NCBI GenBank assembly: GCA_013823135.1
Contig: PNLP01000051.1
Location: forward strand, 1-51,274
Length of the DNA: 51,274 nt
From: Planctomycetaceae bacterium
Lineage (GTDB): Bacteria; Planctomycetota; Planctomycetia; Gemmatales; Gemmataceae
Direction: 5' to 3'
Shown here: positions 42,366 through 51,216 of the stretch, piece by piece
Layout: each line of letters starts with the position of its first letter
Numbering within the stretch: the stretch's first letter is position 1
Notes under the pieces: model-generated
What the model was told of the DNA's origin: nothing
Seen by the model: only the letters and a program-made list of their open reading frames with translations
The model's database searches: none
Made by a program: the position numbers and the translations under genes

Positions 42366-44216
42366 ATGCCCGTCTCTCTGGTCTTCCCGTGGCGATCGGT
42401 CTGGCTTCCGCGGGCGATCACCGCCCTCGTTCTGATCGCGGGCCTACCGCTGTACCTGCGGATGCCGCTCTGGTGCGATCTGACATTGTACGATCTGGCG
42501 GCCAGGAATGTCCTCGAAGGTGGCGTTCACTACCGCGACGTGTTCGACACGAACCTGCCCGGATTCGTGTGGGTTCTCGCGGGCATCCGCTCCGTGCTGG
42601 GCTTTGGCGCGTTCCCGCTGCGGTGCGTCGATCTGGCCATCGTGATCGGTGTCGTTCTCCTCATCGACAACCTGGCGAAGCGGGGCGGAGCCACGCTGTC
42701 GTCACGCTGGTGGGCCATTGCGGGTGCCGCAACGCTTTACCCGTTTGCGGTCGAGATGGCCCACTGCCAGCGTGACACATGGATGGCGTTGCCGGTTCTG
42801 GCGGCGCTCACGCTGCGATTGCGGCGAACGGGTGAAGTCGGGCTTCGCGAATCTTTCTGGCGTAGTGCCCTCGAAGGTGTGCTGTGGGCGCTGGCCGTTT
42901 GGATCAAGCCGCACGTTGTGCTCATCGCGCTCCCCGCGTGGCTGATGACGGCTTGGCGACTCGCCGGGTACTCGTCGCACCGTGGGAAGGCGCTCTCCGC
43001 CGACCTGCTCGGCAACATTGCCGGCGGCCTCGTGATCGGAGTGCTGGGGATCATCGCCCTCGTGGCTTCGGGAACGTGGGCGGAGTTCTGGGAAGTGATT
43101 ACCGTCTGGGCACCCGAGTACACCGAACTCGGGCGGCGGGAACGCGAGGGGCGGTACGACCAGGAACTGCACTGGTTCCCGCCGTGGAGCCTCTGGCTTC
43201 TCCCCACGCTGCCGCTGGCATTGCTATCCATCCTCGACGCGGTGCCGTGGGTGAGTCGCTCCGCGTCGCTGGGTACGCGACCCGGGCCTCTCGGTCGGTT
43301 ACTGCCCCGGTTTCTCTGGGATCGGAACGCCGGGGCGGAAGCGCGATTCACACGCGGAACCGTCGCGGTCGTGTGGCTGGTGTGGGCCTTCCAGGCGTTC
43401 TACGTCCAGCGCGGATTCATGTACGTCCACATGGCCGAGACACTTCTCATGTTCGGGCTGTGGGCGTCGCATCGTTACGCGATGCCGTCCGTTGTTATCA
43501 CATGGCTCACCGTCATGGGTGTGACGTGGATCGTTGCCGACTCGAACCCCACGCTTCACGCGCAGTTGATGAGACATGCCGCACACGACGGCGTGAACGA
43601 TGTCGATGACCCCGACAAGGAACACTACCTCGTGCGGCACCCATTGGCGGACCCGAACCGGATGAGCCAGTGGCCCGAATGCTGGCGATTCAACCAGACG
43701 GCTCACGAACGCTACGTGCTCTGGGACAAGATCAAACGGATTCAGGACCACGAGGCATCGCCGGGCTGGGAGGAGTTAGAACATGTCGCGGAGTATCTTC
43801 AGTCGCGAGGCGTGGGAAATCACGAGTTGATTGCGTGGCACGACTCGCCGCACGTCCTGTACCTGACGATGGGCATACGCCCCGGGGTGCGGTACATGCA
43901 CACTAACACGGCGGTGTCAATTGGCCCGGAGGCTCGCAACCGAGTGATGCACGAACTTTATCAGTGTGCGGGGACCGCGAGATTCGCGGTGAGCGATCTG
44001 GGCTGGGCTGGGTTGGGTCAGTTACCCGAAGTGAAGGCTGCGATGATTGGCCCACCGGCGAGCCCGACCGACCTGCTACCAGTGGGGTTGCTGGCCTGGC
44101 ACCGGACGATGTTTCCGTTCAACCAACCGGCCGTGTTCCGATCGAAGGGTGGAATGGGCCGCTACATCGTCCACGAACTGACGCCCCCGCTGGGCGACCT
44201 GCCCCCACCGCCTTGA
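42366..44216 (+). CDS. Multi-pass membrane protein, GT-C glycosyltransferase-like
   Basis: A 616-residue protein with roughly ten predicted transmembrane helices in the first 400 residues. An early LYDLAARNVLEGGVHYRDVFDTNLPG motif (about 36-60) carries acidic residues in the position typical of lipid-linked-sugar GT-C enzymes. A soluble C-terminal domain (about 400-616) follows. I read it as a dolichyl/polyprenyl-phosphate-sugar glycosyltransferase relative, but neither donor nor acceptor can be told. The GTG at 42318 in the same frame would add 16 residues. Divergent from the CNNM gene. Confidence 0.7.
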   Translation: MPVSLVFPWRSVWLPRAITALVLIAGLPLYLRMPLWCDLTLYDLAARNVLEGGVHYRDVFDTNLPGFVWVLAGIRSVLGFGAFPLRCVDLAIVIGVVLLIDNLAKRGGATLSSRWWAIAGAATLYPFAVEMAHCQRDTWMALPVLAALTLRLRRTGEVGLRESFWRSALEGVLWALAVWIKPHVVLIALPAWLMTAWRLAGYSSHRGKALSADLLGNIAGGLVIGVLGIIALVASGTWAEFWEVITVWAPEYTELGRREREGRYDQELHWFPPWSLWLLPTLPLALLSILDAVPWVSRSASLGTRPGPLGRLLPRFLWDRNAGAEARFTRGTVAVVWLVWAFQAFYVQRGFMYVHMAETLLMFGLWASHRYAMPSVVITWLTVMGVTWIVADSNPTLHAQLMRHAAHDGVNDVDDPDKEHYLVRHPLADPNRMSQWPECWRFNQTAHERYVLWDKIKRIQDHEASPGWEELEHVAEYLQSRGVGNHELIAWHDSPHVLYLTMGIRPGVRYMHTNTAVSIGPEARNRVMHELYQCAGTARFAVSDLGWAGLGQLPEVKAAMIGPPASPTDLLPVGLLAWHRTMFPFNQPAVFRSKGGMGRYIVHELTPPLGDLPPPP

Positions 44217-44227
44217 TCAGTGGAGTA

Positions 44228-44351
44228 TTCACCGGAGAGAACGCAGTGAACGCAGAGAGAAAACAAAAGACTGAGAGAAGAGTTGGATTCAAACTCGGCA
44301 TTGTCTCGGTCTTGGTTTTCCCACTGCGGTCTCTGCGTTCTCTCCGGTGAA
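44228..44351. repeat. Hairpin with ACCGGAGAGAACGCAG arms and shared apical loop
   Basis: Arms 44228-44246 and 44333-44351 are 19/19 complementary. Inner words AACGCAGAGAG follow on the left. The loop (44285-44305, GGATTCAAACTCGGCATTG, then TCTCGGTCTTGGTTTTCCC) is nearly the same as at 36.66 kb although the arms differ. It separates two convergent genes. Confidence 0.82.
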
Positions 44352-44379
44352 TCCGGACTTCAGCTGGTGCCTGTCACGC

Positions 44380-44811
44380 TCACGCGGTTCCGAGTTCGGC
44401 CAGCAGGGTTGCGGCCTTGTTCGCGTCGGCAACAGTGTCGAACGTGGCGTAGCCCACGAATCGGCCGCCAATCACGGACATGACCAGGCCGTGCAAGTTG
44501 ATGCCGGCAATTTCCCAGGCCTGTGTCAACCGACCGCCCAGGCCGCTCTTGTCGTCGCCTTCGACCCGCATGACGATCGGTTCCGCGACCTCGTGTAGGC
44601 CCGCTGCTTTTGCCGCGGTGAGTTCGCCGTTCGTTTTCAGCGGTGCGACGTACAGGTTACCCATCCCTGGCTTAGTCACGGACCGCTGGCTGTACACGTA
44701 TTCGAGGTGTGCGCCGGCTTCGGCCAGAGCCTTCAACTTGGCGGAGATACCGCCTGGCTTGTCCTCAACCTCGGCGTGGAATACATGGACGCGCTGCATC
44801 TTGAAGCTCAT
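44380..44811 (-). CDS. ACT-domain-like protein
   Basis: A 143-residue protein. Two beta-alpha-beta-beta units (QRVHVFHAEVEDKPGGISAK and PIVMRVEGDDKSGLGGRLTQ) match tandem ACT domains, which usually bind an amino acid. GAGGAGG seven bases before the ATG is a strong ribosome binding site. It stands alone. The ligand and target enzyme are unknown; it may be a stand-alone sensor of amino-acid status. Confidence 0.78.
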   Translation of the reverse strand: MSFKMQRVHVFHAEVEDKPGGISAKLKALAEAGAHLEYVYSQRSVTKPGMGNLYVAPLKTNGELTAAKAAGLHEVAEPIVMRVEGDDKSGLGGRLTQAWEIAGINLHGLVMSVIGGRFVGYATFDTVADANKAATLLAELGTA

Positions 44812-44981
44812 CGGAGTGTCCTCCTCATGGTGCGGTGATCTGAACGAAAGTTGCGACGGGAATACACCGCGAATGATATACCTCTGGAGACGTGGAATGC
44901 AACCGGATAGCTTTGGGGAATGAAGCGGAGGTCAGGAAATTTGCGCACGGGCTTGGGCTCGGGGTCGGGCAGGGAAAGTCA

Positions 44982-45616
44982 GTCGGGCACGGGCACGGGC
45001 AGGGGCACGGGCACGAAAAAGTCAAAGAGGGGAAGCGGGAAGACAACGGCGAGCGTTCTTATCGTGCCCGTGCCCGTGCCCCTGCCCGACTGTCTTCCCC
45101 TCTTGGCTTTCTCGATTCACAATCCCTCCGCAGTGTGAACCATGACCACCTTCGATCACGAGAAACTGGATGTTTACCAGATCTCGCTTGAGTTCGTCAT
45201 CACTGCTGGAGAAATCATTGGGAAGCTCCCAACGGGGCGTCACAACCTCGCGGACCAACTCGAACGTGCCGCGACATCGGTGGTGCTGAACATCGCTGAG
45301 GGAGCGGGAGAGTTCAGTCGCGCGGAGAAAGCTCGGTTCTACCGAATGGCGAAACGGTCCGCGACTGAGTGTGCTGCGGCTCTCGACATCTGCCGGGTGC
45401 GCAAGTTGATCGACGAGAGAGTGCTTGAGGTCGGACGAGAGAAGCTATTGCGAGTGATTGCCATGCTGATTCGGATGGTTCACGGCCTTGAATCAGGGTC
45501 TGGCCGGAGCACGAAACCCGAAGCAATCTCTCCACCACAGCAACCGAGATAGCCCGGTCTGTTCTGCTCTCTTGCCCGTGCCCGTGCCCGTGCCCGATTG
45601 TCTTCCCCGCTTCCCG
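44982..45616. repeat. GGGCACGGGCAC word arms around the intact four-helix-bundle gene
   Basis: The left arm (44982-45015 GGGCAC/GGGCAG tandem, continuing to 45047 with AGGGGAAGCGGGAAGACAAC) is matched by two right arms. One (45063-45106) lies between the left arm and the gene. The other (45572-45616, complement of the same words) lies after it. So the gene sits between inverted arms, with one right arm duplicated upstream. Confidence 0.8.
45142..45552 (+). CDS. Four-helix-bundle (S23/IVS-type) protein
   Basis: A 136-residue intact member of the family of the 23S rRNA intervening-sequence protein. HEKLDVYQISLEFVITAGEI, LADQLERAATSVVLNIAEGAGE, RFYRMAKRSATECAAALDIC and LLRVIAMLIRMVHGLESG are the four helices in order, with the family hallmark ERAATSVVLNIAEG. 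The last 22 residues are a Ser/Pro-rich tail. It is a relative of the broken copy at 23.5 kb. The fold is also related to Avd, the accessory protein of diversity-generating retroelements. No reverse transcriptase is in the window. Function unknown. Confidence 0.85.
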   Translation: MTTFDHEKLDVYQISLEFVITAGEIIGKLPTGRHNLADQLERAATSVVLNIAEGAGEFSRAEKARFYRMAKRSATECAAALDICRVRKLIDERVLEVGREKLLRVIAMLIRMVHGLESGSGRSTKPEAISPPQQPR

Positions 45617-45651
45617 TCTTTTCCCCGGTATTGTTTGTTCCCGAGGTCCGC

Positions 45652-48297
45652 ATGATTCGCACCGTCTCGATTGTCATCGCGTTGTCACTGACGTTCGCCG
45701 TCGTGGCGGTGCCCGTTCCCACAACCACCGCGAACCAGCCCAAACAATCCGCGGACGCGATGCTGTACTTCAACGCGACCATCCACGTCGGCACCGGCGA
45801 GAAACCCCTCGAAAACGCCTACTTGTTGGTCAAGGCAGGTAAGATCGAGGCCATCGGCAGCGGGAAGCCTGACGTGCCAGCCGATTCGCAGGTTGACCTC
45901 AAGGGTGCGGTCGTCATCCCCGGAATGGTCGACACGCACTCGCACATCGGTCTGTGGAGCAAACCGAACGTGCCCGCGAACTCGGACGGCAACGAGATGA
46001 GTGGACCCGTGCAATCCGGCATCCGGGCCCTGGACGCCATCAACCCGGACGACCCTGGCATCCGGATGGCCACTGCCGGCGGGATCACGACGGCGAACAT
46101 CATGCCCGGTTCCGCGAACGTCATCGGCGGCGAGACGCTCTACGTGAAACTCCGCGGTCGCAGTGTCGAGGAAATGCGGATCAACGGCCGCTTACCCAAC
46201 GGGACCGAAGTCCTCGGCGGTTTGAAGATGGCAAACGGCGAGAACCCCAAGGGCTACGGCAAGAACAAGCAGCAAGCGCCGTTCACGCGAATGAAGGTTG
46301 CGGCACTCCAGCGTGAATCATTCCAGAAAGCCAAGGAATACAAGGCGAAACTCGACGCAGGCACGAAGGTCGATCGCGACGTGAGCCTGGAATCGCTCGT
46401 CGAAGTGTTGGAGAGAAAGCGGACGGTTCACTTCCACTGCCACCGGGCCGACGATCTCATGACGGCCATTCGCATTGCGGAAGAGTTCGGCTTCGAGTTG
46501 GTGTTGCAGCACGCGAGCGAAGGGTATCGCGTTGCCGACATCCTCGCGAAGAAGAAGATCCCTGTTTCGCTCACGCTCATCGACTCACCCGGCGGCAAGG
46601 CCGAGACCATCGGCCTGCTCGAAGAGAATGCCTACATCCTCGACAAGGCCGGCGTGGCAGTCACGATCAACACCGACGACGGCGTCACGGAATCGCGGTT
46701 CTTCCTGTACACGGGGTCGATCGCGGTTCGCGGCGGCATGACGGAAGCGGCGACTCTCAAGGCGATGACTCTGACCCCCGCGAAGTTGATGCACCTCGAC
46801 CACCGAATCGGCTCGCTCGAAAAGGGCAAGGACGCCGACTTCGTGGTGCTGTCAGGGGCACCGTTCTCGACCTACACCAAAGTGCTGCAAACCTACATCG
46901 AAGGCAGGAAAGTCTTTGATCGCGGCGTGAAACGAGACTGGGCTTACCAGGCCGGTGGGTTCTTGCTCGCGGACGATGGCAAGGAACTCCCTGCCACGTT
47001 TGCCCCGATCAAGGCACCGACAACCGTGCCCACGCCGACCGTGAAAGTGACCAAGCAACAGGATGTACCGAAGAAGACCATTATCCTTGCTGGCCGTATC
47101 CGGACTGGAGTTGGCCCGGCAATCGAGCGAGGCGCGGTGTTGATCGAGGACGGCAAGATCGTCACCGTCATGAAGCAAGATGAGGTGAAGATCCCCAACG
47201 ATGCTGCGATCCTGACGGCTGCGGAAGTCACGCCCGGGCTCATCGACACGTTCTGCGTTGTGGGGCTCACGGGTGCGTGGAACATCCCCGCCGATCAGGA
47301 CCAGGACGAACTCAGCGACCCAAATCAGGCCGATTTGCGTGTGATCGATGGCTTCAACCCACGCGAACCGCTGCTGGATTTCCTGCAGGCGAATGGCGTC
47401 ACGGTGGTTCACACGACCCCTGGGCGGGCGAACGCGATCGCGGGGCAATCGGGTGTTTTTCGCACGGACGGGGCGACGGTTGAGAGTGCTGCGATCAAGC
47501 CCGTCGCAGCGATTCTAGTGAACCTCGGGGAATCGCCGAAGGAGTCGTACAAGGGGAAGGGGCCGAATACCCGCATGGGGACCGCGGCCTTGATTCGCAA
47601 GGCGTTCGCGGACGCCGACGCGTATCGGGCCAAGAAGAACCCGCCCGTGTCGCCGAAATCGGCGGCGCTCGTGCCCGCGCTCGAAGGAAAGATTCCCGTG
47701 TACTTCGCGGCCCACCGCAAGGACGACATCCAGACCGCTCTCCGCATCGCGGCCGAGTTCAAGCTGAAGCCCGTGATCGCGCTGGGGACCGAGGCCTACC
47801 GCATGGCCGACGAACTCCAGAAGGCGGGCGTCACGGTTGTGGTTCACCCGACGATGCAGCGAGCCGGCGGAAGCGTGGAGACAACGCACTCGTTCACCGG
47901 GAACGCGGCAGAACTGCACTCGCGAAAAGTGCCGTTCACGATCGGCACCGGGTTCGAGGGGTATGTCCCGAAGGTGCGGGTACTGCGGCACGAGATGGCG
48001 ATGGCCGTCGGGGCGGGCGGTCTTGACCCCGAACTGGCTCTGAAAGCCGTTACCATCGACGCCGCGAAACTGCTCGGCATCGACAAGGATTACGGCAGCA
48101 TCGAGAAGGGGAAGGTGGCCGACCTGGTGCTGTACGACGGCGACCCGTTCGAGCACGCCACGCACATCACGCAAACGCTGATGGGGGGTCGCGTGTTGTA
48201 CAACCGCGACGACTATCTGAAACTGCCGTTCGACCGGCGAATCCTTCCGCTGCTGGCGGGTGGACCGGGTAGCGGGTGTTGCCTGAGCGGTTGGTGA
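45652..48297 (+). CDS. Tandem amidohydrolase, C-terminal half catalytically degenerate
   Basis: An 881-residue exported protein (signal peptide about 1-28) with two amidohydrolase domains. The first has metal ligands: His96-x-His98 (DTHSHIG), His260/262/264 (VHFHCH), His287 (LQHASEG) and Asp342 (NTDDG). The second repeats the scaffold (HRKDDIQTALRIAAEF) but has Phe534-Cys-Val536 in place of HxH, GTEAYR in place of the His motif and no Asp motif. So one half is likely active and the other structural. GAGGT precedes the ATG at 45652. The substrate may be a dipeptide or cyclic amide; unknown. Confidence 0.85.
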   Translation: MIRTVSIVIALSLTFAVVAVPVPTTTANQPKQSADAMLYFNATIHVGTGEKPLENAYLLVKAGKIEAIGSGKPDVPADSQVDLKGAVVIPGMVDTHSHIGLWSKPNVPANSDGNEMSGPVQSGIRALDAINPDDPGIRMATAGGITTANIMPGSANVIGGETLYVKLRGRSVEEMRINGRLPNGTEVLGGLKMANGENPKGYGKNKQQAPFTRMKVAALQRESFQKAKEYKAKLDAGTKVDRDVSLESLVEVLERKRTVHFHCHRADDLMTAIRIAEEFGFELVLQHASEGYRVADILAKKKIPVSLTLIDSPGGKAETIGLLEENAYILDKAGVAVTINTDDGVTESRFFLYTGSIAVRGGMTEAATLKAMTLTPAKLMHLDHRIGSLEKGKDADFVVLSGAPFSTYTKVLQTYIEGRKVFDRGVKRDWAYQAGGFLLADDGKELPATFAPIKAPTTVPTPTVKVTKQQDVPKKTIILAGRIRTGVGPAIERGAVLIEDGKIVTVMKQDEVKIPNDAAILTAAEVTPGLIDTFCVVGLTGAWNIPADQDQDELSDPNQADLRVIDGFNPREPLLDFLQANGVTVVHTTPGRANAIAGQSGVFRTDGATVESAAIKPVAAILVNLGESPKESYKGKGPNTRMGTAALIRKAFADADAYRAKKNPPVSPKSAALVPALEGKIPVYFAAHRKDDIQTALRIAAEFKLKPVIALGTEAYRMADELQKAGVTVVVHPTMQRAGGSVETTHSFTGNAAELHSRKVPFTIGTGFEGYVPKVRVLRHEMAMAVGAGGLDPELALKAVTIDAAKLLGIDKDYGSIEKGKVADLVLYDGDPFEHATHITQTLMGGRVLYNRDDYLKLPFDRRILPLLAGGPGSGCCLSGW

Positions 48298-48527
48298 AAA
48301 CAGTGTCGGAAATCCCAACGGGTTCCGGCTATCTGTGTATCAACCGGAACCGATGTTCGTTGCGATGGGATTCGTGAAACGTTACCCTGACCGGTGGGGA
48401 ATCGTTCGCCTCCGATTGGAGGTCGAGCCCTAATATTTGCTCTCATTCTGCCTGCGGTGGGTGATTGTCCGCGGGTTCATTCTCCCCCTCCGCAAACAAC
48501 GCGGCAGGGGATCGAAACGAGGAATTC

Positions 48528-51176
48528 ATGTCCATCCCAATCACCTGTCCGGGATGCGAGGCCGTCTTCGACGTGCCCGACAACCTGGTCGGGAAGACGA
48601 TCCGCTGCACGACCTGCAAGGCGCAGGTGACCGTTGCCGCCTCGACCGAGGCGGCCAAGAAGCCGTTCGGGTGGGCTGCCGGGTCGGGCCTTGCCGAGAC
48701 GACCGACGCGGAACCGATTCCCGAAGTCATCCGCAACGACACGGCAAAAACCGCCAAAGCGACCAAGCCAGATATCTGGGGCAAAAAGACACCCAAGTCC
48801 GATGATACCGTTGAGGAAGATGAAGAAGACGAGGACGACCAGCCGAAAGCGAAGGCCACACCCGCCAAGAAGACGAAGATCGCCGCGGTTGCAGCGCCAA
48901 CGAAGTCCAGCAAGGCGAACAAGTGGGACGACGAAGACGCCGATCGTCCGAAGTTGAAGAAAAAGAACAAGGATGGCGACGAGGAGAAACCCTCGAATAT
49001 CGCCTTTTACGGAGGCGCCCTGCTGACGTTGCTCTCCGTGATCGGTCTGATGTTGAAGATCTTCTCTGGCGGCACCAAACCTAACGACACCGCCTCAAAC
49101 AGCAGCAACACTACGCCTGCCGGCAACATGTCACCGAACACACCGGTTGTCCCGGCGGTGAATTGGCAACCGGTCAACACGGGGAGCATGGCCTGCGAGA
49201 TGCCCGGCAACCCGGTTCTGCGGAATGATCCGATCCGTACTGGCGGGACCGTTCAACTTTATCTCCTCGAATCTCCCTCCAAAGATCACGCTTTCTTCGT
49301 GTCCTCGGTCCCGATACCCGCTGCGGTGCCCGCGAATCTCACCGCCAAGATGTTGGATGAAGCCGCGAGTGGATTCGAGCGGGGAATGGCTGGGGGGGGT
49401 CTTGGTGGCGGCGGTTTCGGCCGAAACTCGCAAATTCGCGTCTCTTCGAAGACCGACATCCAGCAAGACGGGTTTCCTGGCAAGGAATTGCGACTTGCGG
49501 GTCGGACCGGCAGCGAACCGACCGGTGGTGTATTGCGGATCGTTTTGGCCGGACGACAAATGCATATCTTCGGTGTCGGGGCGGATAACTACGCGTTGCT
49601 TCAACCCCAAGCTCAGCGATTCATGGATTCGGTGAAGATCAGTGGTTCCCCGAACACCGGCGGGCCAGTCGTCATCAACGACCCACCCAAGGGGCCACCA
49701 ACCACGACAACCCCAGGTGGCAATCCCGTGCCACCACCAACCACGACTCCTGGCAATCCGCCCGCGATGCCGCCGATGCCGCCAGGTGGGAACCCCGTTC
49801 CGCCGATGCCGCCGGGAGGCAACCCCATGCCGCCGATTGGTGGGGGTGAGGTTGTCGGCAACCTGAAGACCAAGCTCAGCAACCCGTTCTTCGCCGGTGC
49901 GTTTGACACGGAGAAGAAGGAGCTGATCGTTGTCGGCTTCCGGACCGCCGGCAATCGGCAAGCCGGGACCATTCAGCGGTATAGCCTCCCGGACTTCAAG
50001 CTTGTGGGGTCGGTGAACATTCCGAGCGTCGCCACGCGTGCCCAGCTCGATTCCGCGAAGGGGCTCCTCTACGTGACCACTGTCGGGGCAGGCATCAACC
50101 CCACAGCGAACCAGTACGACCGACCCGCGAACATCGGCGATGTCGCGGTGTACGACCTCGGTCCGATTCGGAACGCGAAGTTCGACGAAAAGGTCGATAC
50201 CAAGCCCGTGGGGATGATCTCGGTCAGCAGGCTCATCCGCGACATCGTCCTTTCCGCTGACGGCAAATCGCTGTTCGTGCTCGCCACCACCACGATTGGG
50301 AAGAACAAGTCGCAGATCGTTCAGGTAAACACGGCCGACCGCAAGACGGTGAAGACCGTGGATCTGCCGAACGTGGGCTGGGACATGGTGCCATCGGCCG
50401 ACGGGCAGAAGCTGTTCGTCACGGGTTTGGCAACGGGAGCGATCGTGCCGCCGCTGATGGTGCTCGAAACGGGAACGATGACGCTCGCGCCGAGCCTGGC
50501 CTTGCCGAAGTCTGCGTTCAGCATCGCCGTTTCCAAGGACGGGCGAATCGTGACCAGTTCCCTGGGCAACAATGGGTTGGGTGCGGGGATTGGTGGCGGT
50601 GGTGTCGCCATTGGCGGTGGCGGCTTCGGCCCCCCCAACGGTCCGGGTGGACCGGGCGGCCCTGGTGGCCCTCCGGGCGGCGGAGGTGTTGGCGGTGTCG
50701 TTAACAATCCCCTGGAACTCAACGTGCTGGATGCCAGCGGCAACAAGGTCGAAGCCACGAAACCCGGCACGGTTGGCGCATCGAACAACGGTTATCTCGC
50801 GGTCACGCCCGACGGCAAGTACCTGATTTGCTCGTCGCACCACCCGATGCTCCTGGGCACCGGACTGGATGTGTACGAGACTTCCGAGAAGTTCCTTGGG
50901 GACAAACTGGTTGCTTCGATGAAGAAGGCCGGCGACGCGCACCTCGGTGGCACCTTCCTCGTGTCGCCGGATAGCGAGTACATCGTCTTCCTCAACGGGG
51001 CCGTGTTGAAACTCGACGACCTTGGCGGTGCGCCGGGTAACGGGCCTGCACCTCCGGTTGGTGGCGTTGGCGGCAACCCAATGCCACCGATGGGAGTTCC
51101 GCCGTTCGGAGCCCCACCGTTTGGGGTTCCTCCGAAGGGACCAGGAGGCATCGGACTTCCACCCTTCGGCAAGTAG
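48528..51176 (+). CDS. Zinc-ribbon protein with transmembrane helix, Pro/Gly-rich linker and propeller-like C-terminus
   Basis: An 882-residue protein. The N-terminal zinc ribbon is CPGC (7-10) and CTTC (27-30). An acidic/Lys-rich linker and a single transmembrane helix (about 155-180) follow. Then a domain to about 375, a Pro/Gly/Thr-rich stretch (PPTTTPGNPPAMPPMPPGG type), and a C-terminal part with WD/YVTN-like repeats (GKSLFVLATTT, GQKLFVTGLATG, GKYLICSSHHP). A second Gly-rich loop breaks the propeller. GAGGA precedes the ATG. It shares the zinc-ribbon/transmembrane layout with the 20.7-kb protein. Function unknown. Confidence 0.75.
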   Translation: MSIPITCPGCEAVFDVPDNLVGKTIRCTTCKAQVTVAASTEAAKKPFGWAAGSGLAETTDAEPIPEVIRNDTAKTAKATKPDIWGKKTPKSDDTVEEDEEDEDDQPKAKATPAKKTKIAAVAAPTKSSKANKWDDEDADRPKLKKKNKDGDEEKPSNIAFYGGALLTLLSVIGLMLKIFSGGTKPNDTASNSSNTTPAGNMSPNTPVVPAVNWQPVNTGSMACEMPGNPVLRNDPIRTGGTVQLYLLESPSKDHAFFVSSVPIPAAVPANLTAKMLDEAASGFERGMAGGGLGGGGFGRNSQIRVSSKTDIQQDGFPGKELRLAGRTGSEPTGGVLRIVLAGRQMHIFGVGADNYALLQPQAQRFMDSVKISGSPNTGGPVVINDPPKGPPTTTTPGGNPVPPPTTTPGNPPAMPPMPPGGNPVPPMPPGGNPMPPIGGGEVVGNLKTKLSNPFFAGAFDTEKKELIVVGFRTAGNRQAGTIQRYSLPDFKLVGSVNIPSVATRAQLDSAKGLLYVTTVGAGINPTANQYDRPANIGDVAVYDLGPIRNAKFDEKVDTKPVGMISVSRLIRDIVLSADGKSLFVLATTTIGKNKSQIVQVNTADRKTVKTVDLPNVGWDMVPSADGQKLFVTGLATGAIVPPLMVLETGTMTLAPSLALPKSAFSIAVSKDGRIVTSSLGNNGLGAGIGGGGVAIGGGGFGPPNGPGGPGGPGGPPGGGGVGGVVNNPLELNVLDASGNKVEATKPGTVGASNNGYLAVTPDGKYLICSSHHPMLLGTGLDVYETSEKFLGDKLVASMKKAGDAHLGGTFLVSPDSEYIVFLNGAVLKLDDLGGAPGNGPAPPVGGVGGNPMPPMGVPPFGAPPFGVPPKGPGGIGLPPFGK

Positions 51177-51216
51177 CCATTTAGGACGGTTACAGGAAAG
51201 ATGTAGCAAGATCTTC

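Noticed and set aside
44982..45081. GGGCAC tandem as a CRISPR array
   Set aside because: Units are 6 bp with no spacers, and the arms are inverted rather than direct repeats.
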